The notes under the pieces are model-generated. The model made no database searches, had not been told where the DNA came from, and was given only the letters and a program-made list of their open reading frames with translations. Shown here piece by piece: positions 24,806 to 33,129 of a DNA stretch of 64,000 nucleotides. Source of the stretch: CAZWSX01 sp964636985 (GTDB lineage: Bacteria > Planctomycetota > Planctomycetia > Pirellulales > Pirellulaceae); NCBI GenBank assembly GCA_964636985.1, contig CAZWSX010000005.1:186001-250000 (forward strand), read 5' to 3'. A program made the translations under genes and the position numbers. Each line of letters starts with the position of its first letter. The first letter of the stretch is position 1.

Positions 24806-25033
24806 TTATCGCTCCAATGTGCTGTCGGTACTGCGCAGAGGAGGTCGCGGCACCAGGTTCTTCATTTGCTGGTAGCGGATGGCCCGCTCGACGACGTCGT
24901 CCATCGATTCGCGAACGACGATCTTGTCTCCGGAGGTCAGCGTGACAAACGTGTCGGGCTTGGACTCCACATAGCGAATCATGTCGGCATTCAAAATGAA
25001 GAGCTCGCCGTCCAAGCGGGTCAGTTTGATCAT
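24806..25033 (-). CDS. flbD: Flagellar FlbD family small protein
   Basis: A 75-residue protein matching the short FlbD/SwrD family: MIKLTRLDGELFILNADMIRYVE, then DTFVTLTSGDKIVVRESMDDVVERAI. SwrD is known in Bacillus to raise flagellar motor torque. Members usually sit between flgE and motA, exactly as here (flgE 42 bases upstream, motA 3 bases downstream). It is not the NtrC-type regulator also called FlbD in Caulobacter. The last 15 residues are a variable tail. Confidence 0.88.
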   Translation of the reverse strand: MIKLTRLDGELFILNADMIRYVESKPDTFVTLTSGDKIVVRESMDDVVERAIRYQQMKNLVPRPPLRSTDSTLER

Positions 25034-25075
25034 GGCGAGCTCCTTGCGAATTCACTCCGGCCTGCCGCCAGCCGA

Positions 25076-27526
25076 CTAACGGCGGAGGTTGAGCAGTTCG
25101 TCGAGCATCTGTTGGGCCGTCGTGATGACCCGCGAGTTACTGCGATAGGTCGTACTGGCCAACACCAGGTCGGTGAGGTTTTTACCGATGTCGGTGTTCG
25201 AAAGTTCGCGGGCACCGGCAACGATCTTCCCGTTACCGTTGTCGTTCGGATTGCCTTCGATCGGCAAGCCCGAGTTCACCCCTTGCGAGAACATCGTTTG
25301 ACCAACCTGCCGCAAGCCGGTTGGGTTTGAGAACCGGGCGAGCCGCAATTGTCCCAGGTCGCGGCTCACGCCGTTCGAGAACACGCCGCGGATCGCTCCG
25401 TCTTCGCCAATGATGTAGCTGGTCAACGTACCGGCGGCAGAACCGTCCTGCCGCGAGGCAGCCAGTGTCGATTTGTCGGCGGCGAGGCCTGAGACGTTGT
25501 CGAAGTTGAGCTTGAACTCGAGCGGGTCGTTCGAGGGAACGTTGCGCCGTTTGATCGAGACGGTGTCGTTGCTGGTACCAATCAGCTTGCCTTCGCCGTC
25601 GAAGGTCACCAAGCCGGTCCCGACGGCAATCGCCGAGCCGCTAGTGGGGTCGTTCTGCGGCGAGTCGGCAAACCAGCGATAGGTGGTCTGCGTGCCCGAA
25701 ACGCCTTCAAGCGAGGTGGTGATCCGCACGTTCAACGGCAAACCGAGCGAGTCGTAGGCGATAAAGTCGGCGACCGCCGTGTTCCCTTTGGCCTTTTGAA
25801 CCGATCCGAAGCCGAGGTTCGGCGTCGAGATGTTGTTCGACGCGTCGGTGATCTTAAAGCCCGAGAGGCCAATTTCCAGTGCGTTGTCCACGCCGGTGTT
25901 GCTGACGAACCGGATTTTTCCGTCGACGATGGTGGCCCCCGGGGCCAGCGGAGTCGTCTCGCCGACAATCGTATTCAACGACGGCGGAAGGGGGTGCTGG
26001 GGATCGTTGAGCGATGTTTGAATACCCATCGCTTCGTTCATGAAGCTAAGCAAATCCTGAACGGTGGTCGTCGAAGTGATCGTGAATTGCTTGTCGGCGA
26101 GTTCACGTCCACCCTTTCGCGCCGTGAAGTCGAGCGTCCCTTCCGTGAAGACGTTTTCGTAGTCGAGATCGCTTCGGCGGACGACTCTGGTGAGGAGTGT
26201 GTTCGAGTCGATCCGCGGACCATCTAGGTCGACCGTCTTGTTTCCCGTGATCGACAGATCGGAAATAGCCGCATCTGATTTGTTGTCGGTGTAATCTTGG
26301 CCGGGATTGATTTCGTCCACAAGGTAGAAGCTAGTGGAGTCGGTCGCCAGGTTGCGATAGATCCGAACCTTGTCGTACGAAGGAAACGTTCCATCGCTGG
26401 CGGGCGGAGCCGGAATATTAGTCAAGTGGGGCCGACCGTTTACTACGTTCACCGGGCCGATTGGCAGCGACGGACGGCTTTCTTCTTCACCTGTGCGGGC
26501 CCATGTCACCAAGTAGGTGTAGTTCCCGTTAATGGTGCCGGTATCCAAAGGCGTGGTCGACAGCGGGGTCGCATTGTCGTCGACGAACGATCCCCCTGTG
26601 GCCACTGTCCCGAGTTGGAAGAAGTTGTTGCCGCCCGCGGCGGTGCGGTAGATGCGAACTTGCGAGTATTCGCTGCCGGCCGTGGGAAGATTGTTGAGCG
26701 TGATCGTTTCGTTGGGGTTGCTGTCGCCTGCGGGAACGGTGACCGTCATTTCACTCGAGGGAGGCCCTTCGTGACCCGATGCGTCAACGAAGGCAAAGCG
26801 ATACTTGTAGACGGCACCTTCAGCGTGAGTGCCACCGGCGCCTTCCGTTGTTGTCGCGGTTACGCCCGTCGTACTGGCCGTGGCCGAGACCACGGCGCCG
26901 ATATTGGTCTGATCGGGACGGGGCACTGCCGAGTCGCCCAAGGTGGCGCTCTGGATGACTTCGGCCGTGTCGGCAATGTCACCCGAGGGGCTTAGCACAC
27001 CTTCGAGCGTGACGTTGCGTGTTGCTTGAGCGACGGCTGCCGCACCCAGCGGAATGCTGATGGGGCGCAGCGTCGTCGTTTGAATGGTGTAGTTCTGGTC
27101 GACGCCGAAGCCGACGACGCGGTTCCCATCGGCCGTCACCAACTCGTTGTTGGCGTTCGTGCGGAATTGGCCGTTGCGCGTGTAGAGACGCTGGCCTTGA
27201 GAGCCTTCCACGATGAAGAACCCGTCGCCTTCGATCGCCAGGTCAGACGGGTTGGCACTCCCTTCGATGGTTCCTTGCGTGAACTCGGGCGTGATGCCGT
27301 TCACCTTCACACCGAGGCCGACTTGCCGGGGATTGGTACCGCCGTTGTTGGTTGTGGGCGAAGAACCCAGCGATCGGGTTTGCAAGAACTGCGTTGCGAA
27401 TTGGATGCTCGACTGCTTGAAGCCGTTGGTCTGCGAGTTGGCGAGGTTGTTGCCGATGACGTCGATCTGCGACTCAGCGGCCTGCATGCCGGTAAGGGCA
27501 GTCGTGATGGATGATGCCAAGCCCAT
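25076..27526 (-). CDS. flgE: Flagellar hook protein FlgE with large repeated insertion
   Basis: An 816-residue hook protein, about twice the 400-residue enterobacterial form. The D0 ends are conserved: SSITTALTGMQAAESQIDVI with GNNLANSQTNGFK at the start, and ELSNTDIGKNLTDLVLAST with TYRSNSRVITTAQQML at the end. The LYTRNGQFRTNANNELVT loop region is also typical. Residues about 230-420 carry two tandem beta-rich, fibronectin-like repeats, each with a YxVRIYR motif (EYSQVRIYRT and YDKVRIYRN) followed by a short acidic DDN/DNK loop. These would lie on the outer hook surface. The gene follows flgD by 27 bases and is minus-strand like the rest of the cluster. Confidence 0.93.
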   Translation of the reverse strand: MGLASSITTALTGMQAAESQIDVIGNNLANSQTNGFKQSSIQFATQFLQTRSLGSSPTTNNGGTNPRQVGLGVKVNGITPEFTQGTIEGSANPSDLAIEGDGFFIVEGSQGQRLYTRNGQFRTNANNELVTADGNRVVGFGVDQNYTIQTTTLRPISIPLGAAAVAQATRNVTLEGVLSPSGDIADTAEVIQSATLGDSAVPRPDQTNIGAVVSATASTTGVTATTTEGAGGTHAEGAVYKYRFAFVDASGHEGPPSSEMTVTVPAGDSNPNETITLNNLPTAGSEYSQVRIYRTAAGGNNFFQLGTVATGGSFVDDNATPLSTTPLDTGTINGNYTYLVTWARTGEEESRPSLPIGPVNVVNGRPHLTNIPAPPASDGTFPSYDKVRIYRNLATDSTSFYLVDEINPGQDYTDNKSDAAISDLSITGNKTVDLDGPRIDSNTLLTRVVRRSDLDYENVFTEGTLDFTARKGGRELADKQFTITSTTTVQDLLSFMNEAMGIQTSLNDPQHPLPPSLNTIVGETTPLAPGATIVDGKIRFVSNTGVDNALEIGLSGFKITDASNNISTPNLGFGSVQKAKGNTAVADFIAYDSLGLPLNVRITTSLEGVSGTQTTYRWFADSPQNDPTSGSAIAVGTGLVTFDGEGKLIGTSNDTVSIKRRNVPSNDPLEFKLNFDNVSGLAADKSTLAASRQDGSAAGTLTSYIIGEDGAIRGVFSNGVSRDLGQLRLARFSNPTGLRQVGQTMFSQGVNSGLPIEGNPNDNGNGKIVAGARELSNTDIGKNLTDLVLASTTYRSNSRVITTAQQMLDELLNLRR

Positions 27527-27553
27527 GGTCTAGGCTCCTGGGGGAGAATGCGA

Positions 27554-28033
27554 TTAGGTTGAGGCGGCGGACGTGTCGCTGGTCGTGCCGGTGGGAACTA
27601 CAGAGCGCACGTTGGTGAGCTTCACGCTACTGTCGCCGATTTGGACGCGCAACGTCCGGGTGGCTTCGTTACTGGGATCGGTGATTACGAATACCTTCGA
27701 CACGACACCGGTGACATCTTTCCCATCGTCTCCCAGCGCCGTCACGCTCTTTCCAAGCAGACTACTCGCGGTCGTCAAGTCCTGACCGACCCGCATCGAG
27801 TCGAGTGTCGATGACAAACTGGTCGAAGCTGCGATCTCGCGAATCGTATTGATTTGCTGAATCATTTGATTCGTGTCGGTGGGTTGCAGCGGGTCTTGTT
27901 GCTGCATCTGCGCGAGCATCAACTTCAGGAAGTCGTTGGCATCCATCTTGTTGATGTCGTTGGTACGCTTGGCCGTTGTGGTCGACGTACTCGACGTGCT
28001 GCTAGTGCCCGTCGTGGCGGTAGTGGTAGCCAT
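27554..28033 (-). CDS. flgD: Flagellar hook capping protein FlgD
   Basis: A 159-residue hook-cap protein, shorter than the 230 residues of E. coli FlgD. After a Thr/Ser-rich start comes the conserved core MDANDFLKLMLAQMQQQDPL with QPTDTNQMIQQ, then a C-terminal beta segment (SLLGKSVTALGDDGKDVTG and VLVITD-like strands). It sits at the growing hook tip and directs FlgE assembly, then is discarded. It is placed between fliK and flgE, the expected order. The short length means that the FlgD Ig-like and tudor-like domains are reduced. Confidence 0.92.
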   Translation of the reverse strand: MATTTATTGTSSTSSTSTTTAKRTNDINKMDANDFLKLMLAQMQQQDPLQPTDTNQMIQQINTIREIAASTSLSSTLDSMRVGQDLTTASSLLGKSVTALGDDGKDVTGVVSKVFVITDPSNEATRTLRVQIGDSSVKLTNVRSVVPTGTTSDTSAAST

Positions 28034-28062
28034 ACTCGTTACTCCTCAATCTGCCGTGACGC

Positions 28063-29754
28063 TCAGGCGACCACGTTGATGCTTTGCGGTGTGGTTATCG
28101 GACTGGAAGTCGCTCCAAGCTCGACGGGATCGCTGACTTGGCGGTGAAACGCCTCGCGCCTTTCCGTCCGTTGCTGGGAACCGCGATCAGAACTGCTATC
28201 GCGATCCGTGAACCCGCTTTGCCCGCTGCCATCGCGTGATACGTCGACGTCGAATCGTTCGATGCGAACCCCCTGCTCTGCCAGACGTTCTTTCAATGCC
28301 GGCAAGTTGTCGACCAACGTCGACTGCGCTTGCGCGGTTTCGGTTTCGACTTTTGCGACGAGCGTGCCGTCCTGCACTTTGACTTCCATCTTCATCGAGC
28401 CCAGTTCGGGCGGACTCAGCCGCAAGCGGATCTCGCCACCGGCCTCGCGAGCCGTCTGCATGGCACGGGCGATCCGCTGAATGAACTTGACGGTATCGAT
28501 TTGCGACGAACCTACTGGTCCGCTAGGACGCGTGGTTGCAATGGCCCGCTGGGGAAGCCGATTGGTCGGGTTGTTGGTGACGCCGCCGGTGCCGTCCGTT
28601 TTAGAACTCGTCGTTCCGGTATTGCTGGTCGCTGGTGCGGCTTGTTGTTGGGGTGGTGGGACGGTAACGGGTGGCGTAACAAGCGTCGGCGCCGCGACTG
28701 GCGGGGGCCCTGTTACGGCTGGGTTGAGCGGGGCGAGAGCCTTGGGGGCATCGTCGGGCGTCGCCGTTCGACTTTCCTTGAGGCCCTCTTTTGCGGTTGG
28801 CTCCTGAGACGTTTGCGATTGCGGTCGATCTTCGGCAACTTGATTCGCCGCCTGCGTGCGGGCGATGGCCGCTAATTCCGGCTTGGATTCCGCCGTTTGT
28901 TGGACGTCGTTTGACGGCGAACGTTTTTCCTTGTCGCCGCGAGAGGCCCCTTTTTGCGCGCTGTCGCCGGAGGTGGCGGCCGTTACCTCGGTAGCCTGCG
29001 GGCCAGCCGACTCGGTCTTGGTCGACTGTTCGTCGATGACGGCCTTTGTGGGGCGGCCCCGATTTGCCTTACGGACTCGATCCGCGGCGACTACGGTTAA
29101 ATCGGTCGGTACTTCTGGCAACTCGCCGGACTGGTCCGTTTTCGCGGCCGTTGCTGGCTGAGCATCGACCGCGGTTGGTGCTGGTGCATCGGTGGCAGAC
29201 TCCGTCACCGATGGAAGGTTGCTGGCTGGCTTTGCCAGAAGCTGCTTTCGCTCCCCTTCGACGCCTCGGGCCAACGCATCTTGCGCAGGTTCTTCATCGG
29301 ACTTTGGGACGGCCTTATTGTTGACCGCGTGGTGATCGAAGGAGCAGACGATCAAACGACCGGAGGGATCGGCTTGATTCGTGTCCTGTCCGCTGAGCCT
29401 GGTCTCATCGTCCGGCTTGGTTTCTTCGTCGGTTAACTCGTCGACTTCGGCGGTCACTTCGTTGCTGTCGTCTTGGGAGACGGCAGTTGATGAATCGCCG
29501 CGCGCCGCATAGCGCGTTGGATTGGCGGCGGGCCCACTGGACTGGTCTGAGGATGAGGTCTTCGTCGTCGGCTGCGATGTTGAAGCAGCGCTGGTGCCGC
29601 GCGGCAGCTGCTTTGCTTTGGACGTGAGGGCCAGAAGGAGTTGTTCGAACTGTTGGCCGCGAAGATCGCCATCGCGGCGAGAGCGATTCGGGCGCGAGGC
29701 GGTGCTATCCGCGGACGTCGCACTGGTGTTGATGTCGATCGGCAATCCGCTCAT
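28063..29754 (-). CDS. fliK: Flagellar hook-length control protein FliK
   Basis: A 563-residue protein. The first 430 residues are disordered, rich in Ser, Thr, Ala, Asp and Pro, as expected for the molecular-ruler part. The C-terminal domain (residues about 440-520) has the family signature GEIRLRLSPPELGSMKMEV, then VDNLPALKERLAEQGVRIERFDV. FliK measures the hook during export and switches the export gate to filament substrates. The ATG at 29754 is preferred because GGAG stands 7-8 bases upstream; a GTG lies five codons before it. It overlaps no neighbour. Confidence 0.88.
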   Translation of the reverse strand: MSGLPIDINTSATSADSTASRPNRSRRDGDLRGQQFEQLLLALTSKAKQLPRGTSAASTSQPTTKTSSSDQSSGPAANPTRYAARGDSSTAVSQDDSNEVTAEVDELTDEETKPDDETRLSGQDTNQADPSGRLIVCSFDHHAVNNKAVPKSDEEPAQDALARGVEGERKQLLAKPASNLPSVTESATDAPAPTAVDAQPATAAKTDQSGELPEVPTDLTVVAADRVRKANRGRPTKAVIDEQSTKTESAGPQATEVTAATSGDSAQKGASRGDKEKRSPSNDVQQTAESKPELAAIARTQAANQVAEDRPQSQTSQEPTAKEGLKESRTATPDDAPKALAPLNPAVTGPPPVAAPTLVTPPVTVPPPQQQAAPATSNTGTTSSKTDGTGGVTNNPTNRLPQRAIATTRPSGPVGSSQIDTVKFIQRIARAMQTAREAGGEIRLRLSPPELGSMKMEVKVQDGTLVAKVETETAQAQSTLVDNLPALKERLAEQGVRIERFDVDVSRDGSGQSGFTDRDSSSDRGSQQRTERREAFHRQVSDPVELGATSSPITTPQSINVVA

Positions 29755-29804
29755 CGGAACGCTCCGCACCTCGCGATGCCGATCGTTCCTGCAAGCGGTA
29801 GATG

Positions 29805-30515
29805 CTACTGCGCTTGAGTCTTTTCGCGATCGAGCTTGTCACGAGCCTCCTTTAACATCGGCAAATTAGGTGACCCTTCACGAATCTCTCGTAGAATATC
29901 GGCAAGGTAATTTTGGTCGGACTCAGTCTTGAACTCTTGCAGCAGCTTCTTCAGCTTGTCTTGCTGCATCGCTTTCACAATGGCCACCACGGATAGCAAC
30001 GTGGGACGCTCGCCTGGCTTCTCCTTTTCGCCCAGCATCTTCAGAAGCTGCTCCTTCGCTTGCTTTGGCGACATGGTTTCCAGGGTTTTCTGAACTTCCC
30101 GAATTGCCGCGTCTTCCGCGTTTTCCTGAAGGTCCTTGAGCCTCTTATCGAACGAGACTTGAAACTCCTCGAAGCGCCCGCGCTCGGTCTTGATGCGCGA
30201 TTCGAGGATCCGCATCTCGCCGAGTCCTTTTTCGATTGCTCCTTCGCGAAGGCTTTGATCGAGCGTGGCCATCAATCGTTGTTCGACGAGGGTCTCGTAC
30301 GAAGGTTGCTCCGAACTGGGAGAATGACTCTTGGATTCCGCCGCGCCTGCGGAAGAAGGCAAGCCGTAAAAACCCGCGAGTGCTGCTTCGAGGCGCGGAC
30401 CGGCGAGCCACCCTTTGCTCCAAACGACTCCCACAGCCACCAAGGACGCCAGCACCGTACCGACGCAGACGAGGACGATCATGTCCCAAACCAGGCCCGC
30501 CAGCTTCGCCATCAT
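29805..30515 (-). CDS. MotE-like / MgtE N-domain-like flagellar protein
   Basis: A 236-residue protein with one N-terminal transmembrane helix (about residues 8-32, WDMIVLVCVGTVLASLVAVGVVW). A long coiled coil (residues about 75-150) leads to a C-terminal domain of alpha-helical repeats like the MgtE N domain (MSPKQAKEQLLKML, ADILREIREGSPNL). Proteins of this form between fliJ and fliK are known in other bacteria as MotE or FliJ-associated chaperones of the stator. Its ATG overlaps the fliJ stop by one base. The exact role is inferred from domain shape and gene position. Confidence 0.72.
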   Translation of the reverse strand: MMAKLAGLVWDMIVLVCVGTVLASLVAVGVVWSKGWLAGPRLEAALAGFYGLPSSAGAAESKSHSPSSEQPSYETLVEQRLMATLDQSLREGAIEKGLGEMRILESRIKTERGRFEEFQVSFDKRLKDLQENAEDAAIREVQKTLETMSPKQAKEQLLKMLGEKEKPGERPTLLSVVAIVKAMQQDKLKKLLQEFKTESDQNYLADILREIREGSPNLPMLKEARDKLDREKTQAQ

Positions 30516-30967
30516 CAGCTAGGTTCCTTATTCCGACGCAACCAACCGGTCAGTGCGGCGCCATCGATTTCCCGGTCTTCCAATTTGCTTTGGATCGTCT
30601 CGTACTCGCTGAGCTGCGTCTCGGCCAGCTTCTCCATCACGCGCACCTGCTGGTCCGCATAGACCAACGCCTGGCGGCGGCGTTCGATTTCGCTTCGAAC
30701 CATTTGCAACTTCGATAGCAAGTCGTACTTCATTGCTTGCAGCGTCAGTTCATAACGACGGCTGTTCGCCAAATCCTCCACATTCACTGGTCCGACGGCG
30801 CTGGCCTCGCGGCGCTGCGAAACCGTCACTTCAATTTCGGCCTCCAGTTCACGCTGGCGTTGCTCGATAGTTCGCTCGGCTTCGAGTGCGTCCGCCAGCT
30901 CGCGCCGCCGCTGATCGCGGGCATTTTCGCGAAGGCGCTGGACGGGTGCGAGTCGAAACTGAAACAT
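30515..30967 (-). CDS. fliJ: Flagellar export protein FliJ
   Basis: A 150-residue protein that is almost entirely heptad-patterned helix: MFQFRLAPVQRLRENARDQ at the start, then Glu/Arg/Gln-rich coiled coil. This matches FliJ, the stalk-like subunit that inserts into the FliI hexamer and links it to FlhA in the flagellar export apparatus. It is located between fliI (29 bases upstream) and the MotE-like gene (1-base overlap), the classical position. FliJ proteins are weakly conserved, so the call rests on coiled-coil form, length and gene order. Confidence 0.85.
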   Translation of the reverse strand: MFQFRLAPVQRLRENARDQRRRELADALEAERTIEQRQRELEAEIEVTVSQRREASAVGPVNVEDLANSRRYELTLQAMKYDLLSKLQMVRSEIERRRQALVYADQQVRVMEKLAETQLSEYETIQSKLEDREIDGAALTGWLRRNKEPS

Positions 30968-30996
30968 CTATTGCTGCCTGTGGATCGTTAGCCAGC

Positions 30997-32343
30997 TTAA
31001 GCGCGTTTCGCGCCAGGGTTACTGTAGGAGGCGCGGGCGGTTTGGCATTTCTGCGCCAAGGCGAGCAACTCCGCTTTCGCCTGTGCGGCGTTGGTTTGGT
31101 CGGTGATGGCCTGCCGCATGTATTTGGAAATTTCGTCCCGCATGGCGATTGCCGTGTCGACCATCGGATTGGCGCCTTGACGGTAGGCGCCGATGGAAAT
31201 CAAGTCTTCGTGGTCTCGGTAAACGGCAATTAATTCCCGCACCAACTGGGCCGATTCGCGATGGTCTTTGGAGACGATGTCGTTCATTAAACGGCTGATG
31301 CTTTGAAGGATGTCCACGGCGGGATAGTGCCCGCGGCCGGCGATCTTTCGCGAGAGCACGGTGTGACCATCGATGAGGCCGCGGACCGTGTCGGCGACGG
31401 GATCGTTGGTGTCGTCCCCTTCGACGAGCACCGAATAGAAAGCCGTGATGCTGCCCACTTTGCCGCGACCAGCACGTTCGACCAAGCGAGGCAGAAGCGC
31501 GAAGACCGACGGGGGATAGCCTTTGGTTGTGGGTGGTTCGCCGGCTGCGAGTCCGACTTCGCGCTGGGCCATGGCGAAACGCGTGACCGAGTCCATGATT
31601 AGGAGGACGTTCTTCCCTTGGTCGCGGAAGTATTCGGCGACTGCCGTGGCCGTGTTGGCGGCTTGAATACGCATCAGTGCGGGTTCGTCACTGGTAGCGA
31701 CGACCACCACACTGCGGGCCATTCCTTCGGGTCCCAGGTCGCGTTCCAGAAACTCGTTCACTTCGCGGCCACGTTCACCAATGAGGCCGATCACGTTCAC
31801 GTCGGCCGACGTGCCACGAGCCATCATGCCGATCGTTACGCTCTTGCCGACGCCTGAGCCGGCGAAGATGCCCATCCGCTGGCCGACGCCAATCGTAAGC
31901 AAGCCGTCCAGAATTCGGACGCCGGTGGTCAACGGTTGCTCGATGCGCGGACGATCGCAAGCAGGCGGCGGACGGCGCATCAGGGGAACGCGATCGGTCA
32001 ACGAGGGAGCCTCGCGCCCGTCGACCACGATGCCATTGGCGTCGACGACGCGGCCTAACAAGTTGGCGCCGCAGCGGACGTATTTTGAAGTCCGCACCAA
32101 GCGAACGCGATTACCGTGGCGCACGCCCGACATATCGGCATAGGGATACACCAGCGTGGCCGACTCGCGAAAACCGATGACTTCGGCCGGAACAGGCGGC
32201 CCCGATTGGCGTTCGATTTCCACCATCGCTCCGACGGGCGCGGGAAAGCCGGCGATCGCGGCCATCAATCCTTCGGTGCGGACGACGCTCCCCGTCAGCA
32301 TTGTGGGAAAGATTTCTTCGACCTGGTCTATTAACGTTGTCAT
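30997..32343 (-). CDS. fliI: Flagellum-specific ATP synthase FliI
   Basis: A 448-residue ATPase of the F1-alpha/beta fold. Motifs in order are GQRMGIFAGSGVGKS (Walker A), IGERGREVNEFLE, VVVATSDEP, LLIMDSVTRFAMAQREVGLA (Walker B), TKGYPPSVFALLPRLVERAG and DILQSISRLM. It hexamerises at the base of the export gate and couples ATP hydrolysis to unfolding and release of substrates from chaperones. The ATG at 32343 starts at the natural family N-terminus (MTTLIDQVEEIF); the frame is open 34 codons further into fliH, but that part has no similarity. It starts 17 bases after the fliH stop. Confidence 0.96.
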   Translation of the reverse strand: MTTLIDQVEEIFPTMLTGSVVRTEGLMAAIAGFPAPVGAMVEIERQSGPPVPAEVIGFRESATLVYPYADMSGVRHGNRVRLVRTSKYVRCGANLLGRVVDANGIVVDGREAPSLTDRVPLMRRPPPACDRPRIEQPLTTGVRILDGLLTIGVGQRMGIFAGSGVGKSVTIGMMARGTSADVNVIGLIGERGREVNEFLERDLGPEGMARSVVVVATSDEPALMRIQAANTATAVAEYFRDQGKNVLLIMDSVTRFAMAQREVGLAAGEPPTTKGYPPSVFALLPRLVERAGRGKVGSITAFYSVLVEGDDTNDPVADTVRGLIDGHTVLSRKIAGRGHYPAVDILQSISRLMNDIVSKDHRESAQLVRELIAVYRDHEDLISIGAYRQGANPMVDTAIAMRDEISKYMRQAITDQTNAAQAKAELLALAQKCQTARASYSNPGAKRA

Positions 32344-32360
32344 GACAACTTGCGGCGCAC

Positions 32361-33032
32361 TTAGGCCAGCAACTCCTTTTCGATGCGGCCCAGTTGCGTG
32401 GAAATCTGCTGATCGACTTCGCCGTATTCGGTTTCGAGCTTGCATCCCCCGGCCGCGATGGCGGGATTGGCGACGATGTCGACTTTGGCGACGTCTTTCA
32501 TCGCATCCTTAATCGCATCGCAGTGGGACTTAAGGGCTTCGAAATCGGCTGGGTGAAGTGAAACGCGGACACGCGCGGCGCCGCTGGCCAGGTCGATGGC
32601 TTCGCGAATGAAGGCGACTGTGATTTCGGGATGTTGGGATAACTCGCGACGGATGACGCGCTGCGCGATCGCGAGCGATAGCTTGACCAGGTTGGCTTCC
32701 CAGCCCTTGGCCCACACATGGCGGGCGCCGGAGATTTCTTTGGCGATGCCGGCGACCGCGGGCAAGGCACTTTTCACTTGCTGATCGAACTGGGCCTTGA
32801 GGGACTTCTCGGCCGCAGCTTGTGCTGCTTTGCGCCCCTGATCCATGGCCTCGGAACGAATGCGGATGGCATCGGCTTGCGCTTCTTCGACCAGCTTAGC
32901 CGCCTTTTGACGGACCTCGGCCAGGTACGCTTCAGCCTTGCGCGACAGATCTTCGAATTGAAACGAGGCGCCATGCGGCCGGTGAAGCGGACTGCTGCTA
33001 TCGTTCGGGTTGGCTTTGATTACGCTGCCCAT
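32361..33032 (-). CDS. fliH: Flagellar assembly protein FliH
   Basis: A 223-residue protein with a central Ala/Glu/Lys/Gln-rich coiled coil (AYLAEVRQKAAKLVEEAQADA, residues about 35-85) and a C-terminal domain with SLAIAQRVIRRELSQHPE and VRVSLHPADFEAL, typical of FliH/HrpE/V-ATPase E-type stators. It binds FliI and anchors it to the FliN ring. The ATG at 33032 is chosen because the sequence upstream is very basic and low in similarity. Placement between fliG and fliI is canonical. Confidence 0.9.
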   Translation of the reverse strand: MGSVIKANPNDSSSPLHRPHGASFQFEDLSRKAEAYLAEVRQKAAKLVEEAQADAIRIRSEAMDQGRKAAQAAAEKSLKAQFDQQVKSALPAVAGIAKEISGARHVWAKGWEANLVKLSLAIAQRVIRRELSQHPEITVAFIREAIDLASGAARVRVSLHPADFEALKSHCDAIKDAMKDVAKVDIVANPAIAAGGCKLETEYGEVDQQISTQLGRIEKELLA

Positions 33033-33129
33033 CTTTGCTTCGCTTTCGTCGAGGACGTCTCGTCGTTTAGGTTTCGTACCGCGACGACTGGAGACTTTGC
33101 TTGTTGGCAATTGGTCCGTCGCTCTGCCC

